Source: Nonlabens agnitus (GTDB taxonomy: Bacteria > Bacteroidota > Bacteroidia > Flavobacteriales > Flavobacteriaceae). From it: a DNA stretch of 64,000 nucleotides. Under the pieces are notes generated by a model. That model worked only from the letters and a program-made list of their open reading frames with translations. It was not told the origin of the DNA and ran no database searches. Where the stretch lies: assembly GCF_002994045.1 (NCBI RefSeq), contig NZ_MQUC01000003.1, positions 906,501 to 970,500 of the forward strand. The letters are read 5' to 3'. Made by a program: the position numbers and the translations under genes. Shown one piece after another: positions 59,262 through 64,000 of the stretch (position 1 is its first letter; each line of letters opens with the position of its first letter).

Positions 59262-61040
59262 TCAGATCTTTTCATGATAGATCTTATCATAAAGATCTTG
59301 ATAAGCTTCCTTAATATTGCGGCGCTTCAATTTCATGGTTGGAGTGAGGTGACCTGCTTCAATACTCCATACATCTGGAGTCAACTCAAAACGCTTGACG
59401 CGCTCCCATTTTCCAAACTTCTCGTTGTGTTGATCTACTTCCTTCTGGAAACGAGTTATGACCTTCTCATTATTGACTAGGTCTTTATGATCCTTAAAGG
59501 AGATTCCCTTGCGGTTTGCCCAATCTTCCAAAAACTCAAAATTAGGCTGTATGATCGCTGCCGGCATTTTTTCGCCTTCACCTATGACCATGATTTGGTC
59601 GATAAAACGACTCTGCTTCATGGTGTTTTCAAGAAGTTGTGGTGCTACATACTTACCTCCAGAAGTCTTGAACATTTCTTTTTTACGGTCGGTAATTTTT
59701 AAGAACCCTTCAGAATCGATTTCTCCTATATCACCGGTATGGAAATAACCATTGGAATCAATCGCTTCATCCGTTTTTTCTTGATCTTTGTAGTAGCCCA
59801 ACATACGTTGCGGCCCATTAATTATGATCTCACCATCAGATGCAATCTGGACATCAGTTTCTGGCAACATTTTACCTACGGTTCCTATTTTGAATCCGTT
59901 ATTGCGCATATCATTCACAGATATTACCGGACTGGTTTCGGTCAGACCATAGCCTTCCATCACAGGAACACCTGCCGCATTGAAAACTCTGGCAAGTCTA
60001 GGCTGCAGGGCAGCGCTACCGCTAGCAATAGCCTTTAGGTTTCCACCAAGGGCTTCTTGCCATTTAGAGAAGATGATTTTTTTGGCGAGTTTGAGTTTGG
60101 TCTCATACCACCAACCATTCTGTCCGTATGGTTCCCATTCCAGGCCTAGTTCCACAGCCCAGAAGAATAATTTCTTTTTGACGCCATCAAGGTCAGCACC
60201 TTTGGCGATGATCTTGTCATATACCTTTTCCAACAATCGTGGTACGGCACTCATCACTTCTGGTTGCACCTCTTTAAGGTTGTCAGATATGGTTTCCAGT
60301 GATTCCGCAAAATAGATACCGCTACCTGTATAAATGTATAGGTACTGCAGCATGCGCTCATAAATATGGCATACTGGTAAAAAACTGAGCGCTTTAGAGT
60401 TCCCCAATTCAATAGGCAATCTAGTTTCAGAATTGATGGCGTTGCTGGAGATGTTCTTATGAGATAACATAACACCTTTAGGTTTTCCAGTTGTCCCAGA
60501 CGTGTAGATAAGTGTGGCAAGTTCGTCTTCATGAATCGACGCCATCATGGCATCAAGATCCTTGTCATTATCGGTTTCTTTTCCTTTTTCTTTGACCTCT
60601 TCCCAGCTTTTACAACCAGGTATGTCATCAAAGCTAAAAACCTCAGTTAAGGTAGGCACTTGATCTTTTATGGCCATGACCTTATCATAGACCTCTTGAT
60701 CAGATACAAAGACCATTTTTGACTCGCTATGATTAAGCACATAGGCATATTCCTCTTCAGAAATAGTAGGGTAGATAGGAACATCCTGTGCCCCAGTTTG
60801 CATAATACCTATATCCATGATATTCCACTCTGTGCGGTTCACAGAAGAAATAATCGCGATCTTATCGTCTTTTTCTACACCCATTTTCATCAAACCTCTA
60901 GATATGGCTCTAGATTGATCAACAAACGACTGCGTAGACGTTTTTACCCAGGATCCATTTTTTTTGGTGACTAGAGCGTCTTCTCTAGGAAATCTTTCCA
61001 ATTGATAATAAGGAAAGTCAAAAAGTCTTTTGATTTGCAT
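59262..61040 (-). CDS. Long-chain fatty acid--CoA ligase (AMP-binding)
   Basis: From the ATG at 61040 the protein has 592 residues. ANL motifs: the P-loop YTSGTTGKPKGVMLSHKN, the adenylate site YGLTETSPVISVND, the hinge GYFHTGDIGEIDSEGFLKITDRKKEMFKTSGGKYVAPQLLEN, and the C-terminal domain with HLTPTMKLKRR, whose lysine is catalytic. The overall shape matches the FAA1/FadD15-type AMP-dependent long-chain acyl-CoA ligases of Bacteroidota. It activates fatty acids for lipid synthesis or degradation. The TTG at 61061 is a less likely start. Confidence 0.93.
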   Translation of the reverse strand: MQIKRLFDFPYYQLERFPREDALVTKKNGSWVKTSTQSFVDQSRAISRGLMKMGVEKDDKIAIISSVNRTEWNIMDIGIMQTGAQDVPIYPTISEEEYAYVLNHSESKMVFVSDQEVYDKVMAIKDQVPTLTEVFSFDDIPGCKSWEEVKEKGKETDNDKDLDAMMASIHEDELATLIYTSGTTGKPKGVMLSHKNISSNAINSETRLPIELGNSKALSFLPVCHIYERMLQYLYIYTGSGIYFAESLETISDNLKEVQPEVMSAVPRLLEKVYDKIIAKGADLDGVKKKLFFWAVELGLEWEPYGQNGWWYETKLKLAKKIIFSKWQEALGGNLKAIASGSAALQPRLARVFNAAGVPVMEGYGLTETSPVISVNDMRNNGFKIGTVGKMLPETDVQIASDGEIIINGPQRMLGYYKDQEKTDEAIDSNGYFHTGDIGEIDSEGFLKITDRKKEMFKTSGGKYVAPQLLENTMKQSRFIDQIMVIGEGEKMPAAIIQPNFEFLEDWANRKGISFKDHKDLVNNEKVITRFQKEVDQHNEKFGKWERVKRFELTPDVWSIEAGHLTPTMKLKRRNIKEAYQDLYDKIYHEKI

Positions 61041-61121
61041 ATTTGATAATTGATACTGCAAAGTAAGGAAAGATCTTCATTTTCCAAACGTAATACTAGC
61101 AACTACACAATTGGTAAAAAG

Positions 61122-61141
61122 TTCGCTTTCGCGAAAGCGAA
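61122..61141. repeat. 20-bp palindromic repeat, intact copy
   Basis: An exact palindrome in the 343-bp gap between the divergent ligase and beta-helix genes. The remaining 240 bp to 61383 is AT-rich, and I see no other element in it with confidence. Confidence 0.95.
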
Positions 61142-61383
61142 ATAATCCACTTTCATCGAAAATATGCATGAATCCTATCTAGTTTAAATAGTTAAACATC
61201 TGATAAACAATTACTTAAAATTTAAGTAAGATTTTTCCTTAAAAACCGAAAATGTAAAAATTTCGTAGCCCGATAAACGGTGTTAAAATCCTTAAAACTT
61301 TACCAAATAGTGCTGGAAAACACTGCTTTAACTTGACAATCGGATAGCTTTAAAGAGATAAATTAAAAATTTAATAAAAAACT

Positions 61384-64000
61384 TATGAAAAACTTTACTC
61401 TACTAGTTTCTGTAGTGGCGGTCTATTTCTTAGGTGCTTTTTGTGTTGATGCGCAAGTAGTAACTAAAACGGTAGATGACGGTACTGATGGAACTTTACG
61501 AATTGAGATCGCTGATGCTGGAACAGGCGGCACGGTCACTTTTGACCCGTCTATTCAAGGTCAAACCATCAACGTGACCATGGGAGCGATACCTATTAAT
61601 GCCTTTGCGGCCATCACTATTGATGGAAATAATGGTGGTACGCCAACCACGATTTCTTCAGGATCCAACAGCCGCATCTTTGATGTGGATGCAACCATTG
61701 CGGCAGTCATTAATTTTGACTCTGTAATTTTTAGAGACGGATCTGCAGAAAATGGAGGTGCTATTCTTGCCAGTGGCGCAACCACGGTAGTCAATATCAC
61801 AGATTGTGAATTCCGCAGTAATATAGCTACAGGTGCCGCCGCAACCAATGGTGGAGGTGCGATCTGGAATAATGGTGCTACAATAAACATATCTGCTACA
61901 ACTTTTGAATCTAATATAGCTTCAGGTACGTCTGGAAGTGGTGGTGCTATACTCAATTCTAACGGTGGAAATCTAAGTATTACAGATGCTATGTTCAGAA
62001 CGAATACTTCTAACCGTGCAGGTGGTGCAATAGAGGACAATGCAAGTGCAACTACTGTGATAACTGTGGATAATACTTCCTTCATTTCAAATGATGCAGG
62101 AACCAATCCTGGAAATGGTGGTGCTTTGCACGTTTCAGGATCTAGTTCTTACACTTTTGATGGCGGAGTCGTACGTGAAAATATTGCAGGAAAAGAAGGT
62201 GGTGGTTTATGGAACAATCTAGGAACACTTACCATCAATGGCACTATCATAGAAGATAATGTTGCACAAGGCGACTTTGTTGCTGGAACGCCTCCACAAA
62301 TCGTTGGTGGTGGAGGAATATTTGCAGAGGACGGTACTGGTGTTGTTGTCATTAATGAAGGTACGATCATTAGACGTAATCAGGCAACTGGTGTACAAGG
62401 TTCTGGTGGTGGAATTTTGATGGCTACAGGTACCACACTTACGATTAATGGTACGGTTGCAAACCCTGTCATGATCATGGATAATCAAGCAAGCCGCGCA
62501 GGTGGTGGAATTGAAGACTGGTCTCTAGAAACTAATTCAAACACGATTACAAATGTTGAGTTCTCTGGAAATTCCGCTGGGCTAGATGGTACAAATTTCA
62601 CCGCTAATGGTGGTCCAGGTAATGGAGGCGCGATTCACGTTACTGGACCAGGAAGTAATACGATAACTGGTGGTACTGCAACAGCTAATCTTGCAGCTAA
62701 TGAAGGTGGAGCATTTTGGAATGGTACGGGAACAATGACTGTTGATGGTACCAGCATCACCAATAATACAGCAAGCGGAGCAGGAGCCGCAAATGGTGGT
62801 GGCGGATTATTCAATCTAGGTGGTACATTAGATATTTCAAATGCTATTATTGATGGTAATGCCGCTAGCGGTACTGCTGGATCTGGTGGCGGTATTTTGA
62901 ATACCCGCGGAGGAACTTTGAATGTTACGTCCTCATTAATAACTAATAATACAGCAGTGAGAGCTGGTGGTGGAATTGAAGATAATTCTACTATTGATGT
63001 AAGTGGATCGGTACCAGTAGGTTCAATTTCTCTAGATGGTGTGAATCTAGATAGCAACAACACTTCTGCTTCTCCAGGTAATGGTGGTGGTATGCACCTC
63101 ACTGGCGCGGCTACTTCCACGATCACAGGTGGAACCGTAAATAATAATACTGCCTCTAACGAAGGTGGTGGTCTATGGAATGGATCCGGAACGATGACCG
63201 TAAGTGGAGTCCAAATTGATTCTAACATAGCAGTAGGTAATGACACATCATCTCCTGGCGCAGCTGGTGGTGGCGGAATTTATAACGAAGGAGGAACAGT
63301 AAATCTTACTAACAACACAGTTGTTTCAAACAATCAAGCCACAGGTGTACAGTCTACTGGTGGCGGTGTTTTAAATGCTGCTGGAACATTTACTGCGACT
63401 GACTCAGAGATTTCAGGAAATGAATCTAACAGAGCTGGTGGTGGAATAGAAACTAATGGTGATAGTTCCATTGAACTTACAAATACTAACCTTGACGGAA
63501 ACTTTACCGGTGTGGTTACAGGTTCAGGAGCACCAGGAAACGGCGGTGGTCTTCACGTGAGTGGGTCAGCACCTGTTACGATCACAGGTGGAACGGTTAA
63601 CAATAACATTGCTGCAAAAGAAGGTGGTGGACTCTGGAATAACGGTGGAGCATTGACCATTAATGGAACTACGATTTCAGGAAATGATGCTCGAGGAGAC
63701 TTTGTCGCTGGAACACCACCAGAAATAGTTGGTGGTGGTGGAATCTTCTCTGAAGACAGCATGACTGGACGTGTAATTATCAATGAAGGAACTACAATAG
63801 ACAATAATGTAGCTACAGGAGTTCAGGGTTCTGGTGGAGGAATTTTAATGGCCACAGGAACAACTCTTACCATTAATGGAACAGAAGCTAATCCAGTAAC
63901 CATTTCAAACAATAAGGCAAGTAGAGCCGGTGGTGGATTGGAAGATTGGTCTCTCGATGCAAATATAAATACCATTACTAACGTCAATTTTACTAACAAT
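61384..64000 (+). CDS. Giant secreted beta-helix (polymorphic-repeat) protein, 5' part
   Basis: The frame opens with ATG at 61384 and stays open to the window end (over 870 residues). A signal peptide (MKNFTLLVSVVAVYFLGAFCVDAQ) is followed by a right-handed parallel beta-helix built of short repeats rich in G-G-G-(I/A/L) with N and T ladders (for example NGGAILASGATTVVNITDCEFRSN). The repeat resembles chlamydial Pmp-type GGAI motifs. A longer super-repeat of about 475 residues is visible (residues about 297-405 compared with 772 onward). A T9SS sorting domain would be expected at the unseen C-terminus. Probably a surface adhesin or lectin-type protein. Confidence 0.85.

Noticed and set aside
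59093..59290. Minus-strand frame of 65 codons
   Set aside because: It runs over the terminator hairpin and the end of the acyl-CoA ligase gene, and the protein has no recognisable features.
61561..63804. Long minus-strand frames, proline- and valine-rich, opposite the beta-helix gene
   Set aside because: They are shadows of a Gly/Asn/Thr-rich repetitive coding sequence. The plus frame has a start, signal peptide and repeat structure; the minus frames have none.
1..64000. tRNA, rRNA or riboswitch genes
   Set aside because: I looked through all gaps over 75 bp and recognised no cloverleaf, rRNA segment or known aptamer. A covariance-model scan would be decisive.

Overview
The window looks like chromosomal DNA of a marine-type member of the Flavobacteriaceae (Bacteroidota). 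Seen directly: two secreted proteins with the two kinds of type IX secretion (T9SS) C-terminal sorting domain, many short lipoproteins, promoter elements of the flavobacterial TAnnTTTG type, a ParE/ParC pair in one gene string, and about 16 copies (some degenerate) of a 20-bp perfect palindrome (TTCGCTTTCGCGAAAGCGAA). I associate that palindrome with the Nonlabens/Dokdonia group, but this is recollection and was not checked.

Layout. 0-11 kb: end of a membrane glycosyltransferase, a T9SS type B surface protein, a phosphohistidine-phosphatase-like lipoprotein coupled to a VF530-type protein, then parE - two small membrane proteins - parC - mscL. 11-21 kb: an XRE regulator divergent from an M14 peptidase gene, with an array of TGTTTAC-N4-GTAAACA operators between them; Lrp and DinB genes; a PfpI protein; dnaN; a T9SS subtilase; a Gre-like factor; an aldehyde dehydrogenase. 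21-26 kb: two secreted fibre/adhesin-like proteins, the second with a YadA-type head, each followed by a Nudix 3' end, one intact and one decayed. 26-37 kb: zinc metalloprotease, aldo/keto reductase, acs, a 0.9-kb repeat field, S1/P1 nuclease, MtfA-like peptidase, and an OhrR-like / nitroreductase / DJ-1 stress cluster. 37-42 kb: an alcohol/aldehyde dehydrogenase operon, VOC, lipoprotein and RDD genes.

42.3-45.5 kb is the most unusual part. Five AT-rich small genes, all on the minus strand, are separated into three blocks by four intergenic elements of about 130-160 bp. These elements are strongly self-complementary and share end motifs (ACATTGTTaGcAAAAG / GCTAAC). It resembles an integron-type cassette array without an integrase, or an analogous cassette system.

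45.5-64 kb: dnaK with duplicated terminators and a sigma-54-like promoter, a secreted protein, an M16 protease, a very large lipoprotein phosphoesterase with a probable outer-membrane barrel, an RsmI-like methylase, a DnaQ/GIY-YIG nuclease, a FadD-type ligase, and the start of a giant secreted beta-helix protein with a 475-residue super-repeat that runs off the window.

Gene starts were moved to internal ATG codons where a signal peptide or family N-terminus argued for it. No tRNA, rRNA, insertion sequence or CRISPR array was recognised.
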